Assembly (NCBI RefSeq): GCF_029836165.1
Contig: NZ_JAOEBG010000013.1
Location: forward strand, 62,001-126,000
Source: Pseudomonas sp. GD04091
GTDB taxonomy: Bacteria > Pseudomonadota > Gammaproteobacteria > Pseudomonadales > Pseudomonadaceae
Direction: 5' to 3'
Length of the DNA stretch: 64,000 bases
Within the stretch, counting starts at the first letter, position 1, and every line of letters starts with the position of its first letter. Both the position numbers and the translations under genes were made by a program. Positions 57,021 through 64,000 of this stretch are shown here, piece by piece. Below the pieces are notes generated by a model. It saw nothing but the letters and a program-made list of their open reading frames with translations. It did not search any database and was not told where the DNA came from.

Positions 57021-58205
57021 ATGAGCAGCACAGACATCTTCGTCGTCAGCGCGGTACGTTCGGCCATCGGCAGCTTCGGCGGCTCACTCAAGGACCTGCC
57101 ATTGGCCGACCTCGCCACTCAGGTGAGCCACGCCGCCATCGAGCGGTCGGGCGTGGCAGCCGAACAGATCGGCCATGTGGTGATGGGCAACGTCATCCCC
57201 ACCGAGCCGCGCGACGCCTACCTGGGCCGGGTCGCGGCGATGAACGCCGGCGTTCCCAAGGAAACCCCGGCCTTCAATGTCAACCGCCTGTGCGGCTCGG
57301 GCCTGCAGGCCATCGTCTCGGCCACCCAGGGCCTGCTGCTGGGCGACAGCGACATCGCCCTGGCCGTCGGCGCCGAATCCATGAGCCGTGGCCCGTACCT
57401 GCTGCCGCAGGCCCGCTGGGGCGCGCGCATGGGCGACCTGCAGGGCATCGACTACATGGTCGGTATCCTCCAGGACCCGTTCGAGCACTTCCACATGGGC
57501 ATCACCGCCGAGAATGTCGCGGCAGCCCATGGCATCAGCCGCGAGATGCAGGACGAGGTGGCCCTGACCAGCCAGCGCCGCGCCGCGCGCGCCATCGCCG
57601 AAGGCCGCTTCGACGGCCAGATCGTGCCGATCGAGATCAAGACCCGCAAAGGCAGCGTGCAGTTCGCCGTGGACGAGAACGTACGCGCCGAAGTGACCAC
57701 CGAGCAGTTGGCCGGGATGAAGCCGGTGTTCAAGAAAGACGGCAGCGTCACCGCCGGCAACGCCAGCAGCATCAACGACGGCGCCGCCGGCCTGGTGCTG
57801 GCCACTGGCGAGGCCGTGCGCCGCCAGGGCCTCAAGCCGCTGGCGCGCGTCGTCGCCTACGCCCATGCCGGGGTGGAGCCGGCGCTGATGGGCCTGGGCC
57901 CGATCCCGGCTACGCAGAAGGTGCTGGAAAAGGCTGGCCTGACCGTGGCCGACCTGGACGTGATCGAGTCCAACGAAGCCTTCGCCGCCCAGGCCTGCGC
58001 GGTCGCCCGTGCCCTGGGTTTCGATCCGGAGAAGGTCAACCCCAACGGCTCGGGCATCTCCCTCGGCCACCCGGTCGGCGCCACCGGCGCGATCATCGCC
58101 ACCAAGGCGATCCATGAACTGCACCGCATCCAGGGCCGCTACGCCCTGGCCACCATGTGCATCGGCGGCGGCCAAGGCATCGCCGTCGTCTTCGAACGCG
58201 TTTGA
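57021..58205 (+). CDS. bktB: acetyl-CoA C-acyltransferase (beta-ketothiolase)
   Basis: This 394-residue thiolase has the acyl-enzyme cysteine Cys91 in NRLCGSGLQAI, the histidine in GISLGHPVGATGA and the second cysteine in MCIGGGQG. The length and motifs agree with the degradative/BktB type that condenses or cleaves 3-ketoacyl-CoA. The dehydrogenase gene follows 14 bases after it. GGAG precedes the ATG. The symbol is by analogy and should be treated as likely rather than certain. Confidence 0.92.
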   Translation: MSSTDIFVVSAVRSAIGSFGGSLKDLPLADLATQVSHAAIERSGVAAEQIGHVVMGNVIPTEPRDAYLGRVAAMNAGVPKETPAFNVNRLCGSGLQAIVSATQGLLLGDSDIALAVGAESMSRGPYLLPQARWGARMGDLQGIDYMVGILQDPFEHFHMGITAENVAAAHGISREMQDEVALTSQRRAARAIAEGRFDGQIVPIEIKTRKGSVQFAVDENVRAEVTTEQLAGMKPVFKKDGSVTAGNASSINDGAAGLVLATGEAVRRQGLKPLARVVAYAHAGVEPALMGLGPIPATQKVLEKAGLTVADLDVIESNEAFAAQACAVARALGFDPEKVNPNGSGISLGHPVGATGAIIATKAIHELHRIQGRYALATMCIGGGQGIAVVFERV

Positions 58206-58219
58206 ACGGAGTCAGCCGC

Positions 58220-59068
58220 ATGAACATCGAACACATCGCCGTGATCGGCGCCGGCACCATGGGCAACGGCATCGCCCAGGTCTGTGCGCTGGCCGGTTAC
58301 CTGGTCCTGCTGGTGGATGTCTCCGACGCCGCGCTGGAGCGTGGCGTGGCGACCCTGGGCAAGAACCTCGAACGCCAGGTCGGCAAAGGCACCGTGGACG
58401 CCGACAAGGCCAGCGCCGCCAAGGCGCGCGTGCGCACCAGCACCGACTACGCCCAGCTCGCCGGCACGCAGCTGGTGATCGAGGCGGCCACCGAAAACCT
58501 GCAGCTCAAGCAGCGCATCCTTCAGCAGGTGGCAGCCAACGTCACCCCCGACTGCCTGATCGCCACCAACACCTCGTCGCTGTCGGTCACTCAGCTGGCC
58601 GCCAGCATCGAGCACCCGGAGCGCTTCATCGGCGTGCACTTCTTCAACCCGGTGCCGATGATGGCCCTGGTCGAGATCATCCGTGGCCTGCAGACCAGCG
58701 ACAGCACCTATGCCCAGGCGCTGCTGGTCACCGAAAAACTCGGCAAGACACCGATCACCGCCGGCAACCGTCCGGGCTTCGTGGTCAACCGCATCCTGGT
58801 GCCGATGATCAACGAGGCGATCTTCGTGCGTCAGGAAGGCCTGGCCAGCGCCGAAGACATCGACACCGGCATGCGCCTGGGCTGCAACCAGCCGATCGGC
58901 CCGCTGGCCCTCGCCGACCTGATCGGCCTGGACACCCTGCTGGCGATCATGGAGGCCTTCCACGAGGGCTTCAACGACAGCAAGTACCGCCCGGCCCCGC
59001 TGCTCAAGGAGATGGTTGCCGCCGGCTACCTGGGGCGAAAGAGCGGGCGCGGCTTCTTCACCTACTAA
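58220..59068 (+). CDS. hbd: 3-hydroxyacyl-CoA (3-hydroxybutyryl-CoA) dehydrogenase
   Basis: This 282-residue enzyme has the NAD-binding fingerprint GAGTMG (8-13), the catalytic His in HFFNPVPMM and the C-terminal dimerisation domain. The length fits the Hbd/PaaH single-domain type rather than the FadB multi-domain protein. With the thiolase upstream it can interconvert acetoacetyl-CoA and 3-hydroxybutyryl-CoA. GGAG is a few bases before the ATG at 58220, and a TetR gene follows by 12 bases. Confidence 0.93.
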   Translation: MNIEHIAVIGAGTMGNGIAQVCALAGYLVLLVDVSDAALERGVATLGKNLERQVGKGTVDADKASAAKARVRTSTDYAQLAGTQLVIEAATENLQLKQRILQQVAANVTPDCLIATNTSSLSVTQLAASIEHPERFIGVHFFNPVPMMALVEIIRGLQTSDSTYAQALLVTEKLGKTPITAGNRPGFVVNRILVPMINEAIFVRQEGLASAEDIDTGMRLGCNQPIGPLALADLIGLDTLLAIMEAFHEGFNDSKYRPAPLLKEMVAAGYLGRKSGRGFFTY

Positions 59069-59080
59069 GGAGCGCGCACC

Positions 59081-59674
59081 ATGCCCCCGGTCACTGCGGC
59101 GCTGCGCTGCGCCAACTTCGAGGAACGGCGGGACCGGGCCATGGCCCTGTTCGCCGAGAAGGGCTTCGGCCAGGTCAGCATGCGTGAGCTGGCCGCGCAC
59201 GTGGGCTTGACCGCGGGATCGCTGTATCACCACTTCCCGAGCAAGCAGGACCTGCTGTACGACCTCATCGAAGAGCTCTACGAGGAGCTGCAGGCCACCC
59301 TCGACGAGGGCCGTCGCGCCCTGGCCCGGGGCAGGTCGGCGCTGGCCTGTCTGATCGCCGCGCACTGGCAACTGCATGCCGAGCGGCCTTTGCAGTTTCG
59401 CCTGGCGGAGCGCGATTTCTGCTGCCTGAACGAGGATCAACAAGCCCGGCTGTTCGCCCTGCGCGAGCGCTACGAGGCGGGCCTGTTGCGGCTGATTGCG
59501 CCGCGGACGCGGCTATCCGGGCAGACCCTGGCGGCCACCGGTCAGGTGCTCGCCACCCTGCTCAATCAGTTGCCGGGCATGTTGCAGGGCAAGGCACTGG
59601 GCGAGGGCGAAGGCATGGCGTTGATGGAGAGCCTGGTGGTGGGAGCCGTGGAGCGGACGCTGGGTTCGAGCTGA
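59081..59674 (+). CDS. TetR family regulator
   Basis: This 197-residue repressor has an N-terminal HTH (FEERRDRAMALFAEKGFGQVSMRELAAHVGLTAGSLYHHFPSKQDLLYDLIEE in parts) and a helical ligand domain. TAAGGAG precedes the ATG, and the gene directly follows hbd with 12 bases between. It probably reads an acyl-CoA or fatty-acid signal and controls the thiolase/dehydrogenase unit, alongside the divergent AraC. The exact ligand is unknown. Confidence 0.9.
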   Translation: MPPVTAALRCANFEERRDRAMALFAEKGFGQVSMRELAAHVGLTAGSLYHHFPSKQDLLYDLIEELYEELQATLDEGRRALARGRSALACLIAAHWQLHAERPLQFRLAERDFCCLNEDQQARLFALRERYEAGLLRLIAPRTRLSGQTLAATGQVLATLLNQLPGMLQGKALGEGEGMALMESLVVGAVERTLGSS

Positions 59675-59750
59675 GCCCGCCGTCACGGCTAAATCCGCAC
59701 ATGCGCCACTCGTCTTCCGGCTATCGGTCATCTGCAGACGAGGTCCCTCC

Positions 59751-60710
59751 ATGAGCAGCATGAGCACCCTGGCATCGAGCGTCGCGCGCAACCTGCGCAA
59801 GATCATCAAGGCCGACGACGGCCCCCGTCCCTATCAACTGTTCGATATCCAGTTACGTCGCCGCGAGCTCCTGAGCCCGTCGCTGTGCCGCTTCGTCTTC
59901 GGCGGAGAGGATGTGCGCCTGATGCGCACCCTGGCCGCGGACCAGCGGGTCAAGCTGTTCTTCCCCGACGCCGAGGGCCGCGAACCGGCCCTGCCCAAGG
60001 ATGGCGACTGGCACGCGGCACGTCGCGAGGCACAGCACCCCATGCGCACCTACACCATCCGCGCCCTGCGCCAGGACGCCGGCGAGCTGGACATCGACTT
60101 CGTGCTGCACGGCGACAGCGGCCCCGCCTCAGCCTGGGCCGAGCGCGCCCAACCGGGCGACCGCCTGCAGATCGTGGCGCCGCACCGCGCCGCCTGGGAC
60201 GATCCCGGCGGCTATGAGTGGCAACCGCCACAAGGGCTGCGCAAGCTGTTGCTGATCGGCGACGAAACCGCCCTGCCCGCCATCGCCGGCATTCTGGAAA
60301 GCCTCGCCGAGCTGCAGGAACCACCTGCTACCCAGGCGTTCATCGAAGTCCCCGAACCCGGCGACTGCATCGACCTGCGCCACGCCCCTGGCACCGAACT
60401 GCACTGGCTGGCCCGCAGCGAACTGGGCTGTGGCTACGGCGAAGCCATGCGCCACGCGGCACTGGAACTCGCGAGGCTGCCACAACCGGCGCCGACCGGC
60501 GACAGCGCCGCGGCCTTGAAGGAGGTCGACATCGACAAGGAAATCCTCTGGGAACTGGCCGAGCCGGCCGGCAACGATTTTTACGCCTGGGTAGCCGGCG
60601 AGTCGGCGGCCGTGATGGCGATCCGCAAGCACTGGATCAAGGAGCGAGGGCTCGACCGTCGCTGCCTGACCCTGATGGGCTACTGGCGGCACGGGCGCAG
60701 CCTGGATTGA
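59751..60710 (+). CDS. siderophore-interacting protein / ferric siderophore reductase (SIP family)
   Basis: This 319-residue protein has a FAD-binding beta-barrel (RTYTIRAL-type block in MRTYTIRALRQDAGELDIDFVLHGDSGPASAWAERAQPGD, in parts) and an NADPH-binding second domain with LLIGDETALPAIAGILES. SIP proteins reduce ferric siderophores to release iron. No siderophore cluster is near and I see no Fur box upstream, so it may work on imported siderophores from elsewhere in the genome. Confidence 0.93.
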   Translation: MSSMSTLASSVARNLRKIIKADDGPRPYQLFDIQLRRRELLSPSLCRFVFGGEDVRLMRTLAADQRVKLFFPDAEGREPALPKDGDWHAARREAQHPMRTYTIRALRQDAGELDIDFVLHGDSGPASAWAERAQPGDRLQIVAPHRAAWDDPGGYEWQPPQGLRKLLLIGDETALPAIAGILESLAELQEPPATQAFIEVPEPGDCIDLRHAPGTELHWLARSELGCGYGEAMRHAALELARLPQPAPTGDSAAALKEVDIDKEILWELAEPAGNDFYAWVAGESAAVMAIRKHWIKERGLDRRCLTLMGYWRHGRSLD

Positions 60711-60814
60711 AAGCCTTTGGTTGATTTCATCAATGACCACTATCGAGTCTGTCGATTTCCGCTTGCGCCAGCATGCACGTAAGGTTGCGCCATGACCCAC
60801 ACGGAGACACCTCC

Positions 60815-60997
60815 ATGGCCACCGTCCAAATCATGTCCGTCGTCGGCAGCGCCGTCCCCCGCGAACTGCGTCAGCAAGGCCTGCTGGCATGCTGGTACCT
60901 GATGCGCAATGGCGAGGCCATCAGCGGCCCGCTCACTTCTCGCGCCTCGGCACAGCATATGGCCGAACACCTGAGCACCTGCGCGCTGCTGGCCTGA
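60815..60997 (+). CDS. hypothetical small protein, 60 residues
   Basis: This short protein begins MATVQIMSVVGSAVPRELRQ and contains ACWYLMRNGEAISGPLTSRASAQHMAEHL, with two cysteines. GGAG lies 8 bases before the ATG. No family is recognised. A strong terminator starts 44 bases after its stop, so it has its own defined transcript end. It may be a small soluble regulator or toxin-like peptide, but nothing in the sequence shows which. Confidence 0.6.
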   Translation: MATVQIMSVVGSAVPRELRQQGLLACWYLMRNGEAISGPLTSRASAQHMAEHLSTCALLA

Positions 60998-61040
60998 ACC
61001 GAATCTGTTGTCATGCGTTGCTCCCTTAACGCGCTTTGTC

Positions 61041-61067
61041 GCCCGCCTTCATGGCGGGCTTTTTTTT
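61041..61067 (+). terminator. strong intrinsic terminator
   Basis: GCCCGCC (61041-61047) and GGCGGGC (61053-61059) form a 7-bp stem with a 5-base loop and eight T. It closes the transcript of the 60-residue gene and separates it from the kinase gene. Confidence 0.92.
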
Positions 61068-61160
61068 GCCTCACGGGCACTGCGCGGGGCTCAAGCCAGC
61101 GGTGCGGCTGCCGATGTCCTGAAACCTCGAGGCACGCAATCACAAGGAGCGTTCGACACG

Positions 61161-61760
61161 ATGATTCTGGTAGTGGAAGGCATTAGCGCCAGCGGCAAGA
61201 CCACCTGGTGCGCGCGGCATGCAGGCCGACAGGTGATCGCCGAACATGGGCGCCTGAAGAACGCACCTGACCGAACGGCGGACGCCGTCGGCGCAGCGAG
61301 GTTCTGGGCGCAGCGCAACGTCGATCGCTGGCAGGCAGCACTGGCCATGGAACATGCCACTTCGCTGGCGGTGTGCGACAGCGACCCGCTCAAACTCCAC
61401 TACATCTGGACCCTCTGGCAGATCGGTGAAGCCAGCGAACACGACTGGCTCACCGAGTTGCAGGCCACCCGCGAAACCATCGCGCAAGGGCGCATCGGCT
61501 TTGCCGACTGCTACCTCGTCAGCCGTATCGCCCCACAGCTCGCCCGTGAGCGCGCCAACGCCGACACGACCCGTCGTCGGAGCAGATTCGAACTTCACGT
61601 ACGCCTGCAGCCCGCGTTGCTGAAATGGTACTCGGCCCTGGAGCAGGCGCTGCCCGGCCGGGTACGGTTCGAGCTGCCCGCACAGATGCCCGCCGCGCCA
61701 AGGCTCGACGGGCGCTATTCGCTCGAAGCATTCGACCAGATGATCGCATCGCTCGCCTAG
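61161..61760 (+). CDS. P-loop nucleotide-binding (kinase-like) protein
   Basis: This 199-residue protein has a Walker A motif GISASGKTT at residues 7-15 and the layout of small AAA/thymidylate-kinase-type P-loop proteins (MILVVEGISASGKTTWCARHAG). A possible Walker B is LAVCDSDPLKLH. The substrate is unknown. AAGGAG precedes the ATG. It stands alone; the following 399-bp gap has no gene. Confidence 0.75.
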   Translation: MILVVEGISASGKTTWCARHAGRQVIAEHGRLKNAPDRTADAVGAARFWAQRNVDRWQAALAMEHATSLAVCDSDPLKLHYIWTLWQIGEASEHDWLTELQATRETIAQGRIGFADCYLVSRIAPQLARERANADTTRRRSRFELHVRLQPALLKWYSALEQALPGRVRFELPAQMPAAPRLDGRYSLEAFDQMIASLA

Positions 61761-62159
61761 CGCGTTCAGCTCTCCAACTGTCGCTGCAAGCACGCGCGGG
61801 CTCGAACATTGCCTGGTGACACCGGCCAGTGACGCCCGCGCCGCCAAAGTGAGGCTCTCCCCGCGCAGGACTTATCGATGACGACTCAAGGCAATGACTG
61901 AACAGTCACGAAACACCCACTCCGTACTGCCGACTTCGAAGACTTTCACGCGACAAAAAGTTAACGAATATCGACATCATCAAATTAAAAATTGATAAAT
62001 ATCGGCCGCCCCTATACTTATCCGATTCATAGCCCTTCCTTCACACAGAGCCTTGAATCCAATAGCAAAACGCCGCCACCGACCCATTAATTCAAAGCAA
62101 GATACCGCCACCCCGCTCTATTGCTCAGCAGTACCGGTTTATATACACAGGACGATTTC
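61761..62159 (+). promoter_or_regulatory. 399-bp gap with A/T-rich promoter region for the GGDEF gene
   Basis: No gene is evident. From about 61960 to 62060 the sequence is clearly more A/T-rich than the average. A possible weak sigma-70 promoter is TTGATA (61992-61997) and TATACT (62013-62018), with a spacer of only 15 bases. The rest of the gap shows no strong repeat or terminator. Confidence 0.4.
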
Positions 62160-63566
62160 ATGAGCATATCTGAGCCGTTATCTCCCCGCGTGCGGAGCAA
62201 GTGGATGCTCCCCGTGATTTTCTTCACCCTCTCCCTGGTACCGACTCTCGCCATTGTCCTGGCATTCGAAGACTCCTACGGAAAAATCCGCTCAGGCAGG
62301 AGCCATCAAGCTGCCGATCACTTTGCCCACGCGGTCGAGCGCTCATTGACCCATGCCCTGAATGCGGCCTACGGCCTGGGTGCGGCCGTGCGGCACCACG
62401 ACGGCCGGCTTGATGATTTCGCGGAGCTCTCAACGTATATCGTTCCCCACCCAGACCGCCTTTACGCCCTGGCGCTCGCGCCAGACGGCAACATCACCCA
62501 GACCGCCCCGATCAACCGACAGATACTGGCGGACAGCAGCGACTTTTCGACGCTGTTCGGCCAGCACAATCGAAAGATGGAGATGGCCGACCTCCCTGCG
62601 GACCGGGTCACGTTCAAGGGGCCGCTGCGCCTGGGGGATGGCTCGCTGGGAGCTGTCGGCGTGATCCCGATCTTCATAGGCAAACACGCGGCGGACAAGA
62701 AGTTCTGGGGGCTGTCGGTGGTCGCCATTCATCTGGACAGCGCACTGCTGGAAGCAGAGTTAGAGAGCATTGGCAAACTCGGTTATCGCTACAAGTTGTC
62801 AGGCCTGAATCCGATCACGGGAAATCTGGAAACCCTGCTCGGCGGCACGATCGCCGAAGACGACCCGCAGCCTGTGATTCAGCGCCCCATCGAAGGAACG
62901 GCACTATGGCTCAGCGTGATCTGTGTCGATCGACCCGGCTATGCAGGGCTGATCATGGCCATTGCCATGGCCTTGCTGATCTGTTGCCTGATTGCCTGGT
63001 CGTGCTATACCCGGCTGCAATTGATCGATCAGAAAAAGGAACTGAAGAACTTCGCGTCATTCGATACCCTCACGGGGCTGCCCAATCGCCGCTTACTGAT
63101 GACGCAATTACAAACGACGTTGGAACAGGCCGATCAATATCAACGTAAAGTTGCCGTTTCCTATATAGACCTGGATGGCTTGAAGCAGATAAACGACAAC
63201 TGCGGTCACGCGGCCGGCGACCAAGTACTGGTCGAATGCTCCCAGCGCATACAACAGTGCCTGCGGCCCAGCGACACACTGGCGCGCGTAGGCGGCGACG
63301 AGTTCATCCTGGTCCTGGCCAACCTGCGCCACGAGCACGAAGCCGACACCGTGCTGCAGCGGGTCATCGAAGCGGCCAACATCGACTTCTGTTTCGACGG
63401 CACCGGGGCGAGCATTTCGGCCAGCGTCGGCACAGCGTTCTTCGATACCCATGGCAAACGAATCGACGAGCTGCTCACCCAGGCCGACAACGCCATGTAC
63501 CTGGCCAAGAAAAGTGGAAAGAATCGACGGGTGGTGGCGCCGGTTCAGCAGGCCGACAACTGTTGA
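62160..63566 (+). CDS. diguanylate cyclase with CHASE-like sensor domain
   Basis: This 468-residue membrane protein has a first helix at about 16-36, a periplasmic sensor part with CHASE-like layout (HAVERSLTHALNAAYGLGAAVRHH), a second helix near 275-297, and a GGDEF domain. The active site GGDEF is at 378-382 and the inhibitory I-site RPSD at 369-372. It should make cyclic di-GMP with product feedback. There is no EAL domain. AGGA lies before the ATG at 62160. A second membrane gene follows 51 bases later. Confidence 0.92.
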   Translation: MSISEPLSPRVRSKWMLPVIFFTLSLVPTLAIVLAFEDSYGKIRSGRSHQAADHFAHAVERSLTHALNAAYGLGAAVRHHDGRLDDFAELSTYIVPHPDRLYALALAPDGNITQTAPINRQILADSSDFSTLFGQHNRKMEMADLPADRVTFKGPLRLGDGSLGAVGVIPIFIGKHAADKKFWGLSVVAIHLDSALLEAELESIGKLGYRYKLSGLNPITGNLETLLGGTIAEDDPQPVIQRPIEGTALWLSVICVDRPGYAGLIMAIAMALLICCLIAWSCYTRLQLIDQKKELKNFASFDTLTGLPNRRLLMTQLQTTLEQADQYQRKVAVSYIDLDGLKQINDNCGHAAGDQVLVECSQRIQQCLRPSDTLARVGGDEFILVLANLRHEHEADTVLQRVIEAANIDFCFDGTGASISASVGTAFFDTHGKRIDELLTQADNAMYLAKKSGKNRRVVAPVQQADNC

Positions 63567-63617
63567 CATACCGACCGGCTGGCACCCCACCTGATATAGA
63601 CATGAAAAGGATGCGCA

Positions 63618-64000
63618 GTGAAATCACTCGATACACCTGTTAAACGCGTCGGCGCCCTGATACTGGCGTTCGGTATTGTGCTCTCGGCAATCGCGGCGAT
63701 TCAGATACTTGGCGACACTTACGCCAAACGACACTTCGTTGGCGTATGGCTCGAATCCGTGTTTTTCGAAAAATATTCGTTCCGCAAGTTTCCGCTGGCG
63801 TCCTATGCAACATGGATAACCTTGATCGGCCTGCTCTTCTCTTTCTGGTACGAGGCCACCGTCAAACGGTTATGGGCATGGGTCGCCACGGGAAGTCTCC
63901 CGCCCAGGGCGCCCGGGTCATCCCGACGAATACGCTTCAAGGACGCCAGCAGCGCACTGGAACATGCCTGCAAGCATGCGCCCGGCACGCTATTGCCAGG
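63618..64000 (+). CDS. membrane protein of unknown function (partial, runs off the window)
   Basis: A GTG start with AAGGA before it opens a frame to the last base. The 127 residues seen have two hydrophobic segments (VGALILAFGIVLSAIAAIQIL and SYATWITLIGLLFSFWYE) and a basic region after them. No domain is recognised in the part visible. It lies 51 bases after the diguanylate cyclase, so the two may be co-transcribed. Confidence 0.65.
   Translation, partial: MKSLDTPVKRVGALILAFGIVLSAIAAIQILGDTYAKRHFVGVWLESVFFEKYSFRKFPLASYATWITLIGLLFSFWYEATVKRLWAWVATGSLPPRAPGSSRRIRFKDASSALEHACKHAPGTLLP

Noticed and set aside
1..64000. CRISPR array, prophage, insertion sequence or integron
   Set aside because: I saw no regularly spaced direct repeats, no transposase or integrase, and no phage structural genes; the repeated elements are REP-type palindromes.

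Overview
The window is ordinary-looking chromosome of a GC-rich gammaproteobacterium, almost certainly a Pseudomonas of the P. putida group. This rests on the glcC/glcDEFG locus, the pairing of a second CsrA-type protein (RsmE-like) with modABC, the galU-gor and ahpCF arrangements, a Pseudomonas-type REP palindrome (GCGGGCAAGCCCGC) in several gaps, and a small DUF1654-like gene of a kind I know from Pseudomonas. I see no insertion sequence, prophage, integrase, rRNA or CRISPR array. One tRNA is present, tRNA-Leu(UAA).

Layout. 1-4.4 kb: the end of a catabolic operon (alpha/beta hydrolase, aldehyde dehydrogenase, flavin reductase, carboxymuconolactone-decarboxylase-like protein, GntR regulator) whose oxygenase probably lies upstream of the window, followed by a NUDIX hydrolase. 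5-10.1 kb: glycolate oxidation (glcC, glcDEFG) with two clear GlcC operators. 10-24 kb: small metabolic and transport units (flavin reductase, MocR-type regulator, MFS exporter, deaminase, AhpD-like protein, NCS1 permease, acyl-CoA dehydrogenase with a divergent LysR, cysteine desulfurase, LysE exporter), then an SOS-boxed pair (DUF1654-like protein and secreted endonuclease I), a small HD hydrolase and a lipoprotein. 23.6-31.3 kb: peroxide and thiol defence (ahpF, ahpC, gor) with a three-gene chaperone-usher fimbrial operon between them. 31.5-36.5 kb: galU, a TsdA/TsdB thiosulfate dehydrogenase pair, a lipoprotein, a DUF1883-like gene with a 56-residue follower, and nitronate monooxygenase.

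36.5-45 kb: modABC behind a ModE box, topoisomerase IB, the csrA/rsmE gene, and convergent to it a PAS histidine kinase / double-domain KaiC-like ATPase / single-domain response regulator operon. Then come small membrane and hypothetical genes and the tRNA-Leu with a consensus promoter. 45-50.6 kb: a 61-residue hyperacidic protein, a gene-poor stretch with two strong terminators, an Rrf2 regulator divergent from an NADH-dehydrogenase-like flavoprotein, a chemoreceptor and a periplasmic cyclase-family protein. 50.7-61.8 kb: a membrane protein, a TauE exporter, an O-acetylhomoserine sulfhydrylase, a LysE exporter with a divergent Lrp regulator, an AraC regulator, thiolase, 3-hydroxyacyl-CoA dehydrogenase, TetR, a siderophore reductase and a P-loop kinase. 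62-64 kb: a GGDEF diguanylate cyclase and the start of an unknown membrane protein.

Most genes are core metabolism. The parts that most deserve a second look are the KaiC-like signalling triplet beside rsmE, the LexA-boxed secreted nuclease, the fimbrial operon without a visible adhesin and with a tandem repeat upstream, the Rrf2 divergon with a near-ideal operator, and the gene-poor interval at 45.3-45.65 kb that may encode small RNA. Starts were chosen by ribosome binding site and family length, and several differ from the longest open frame.
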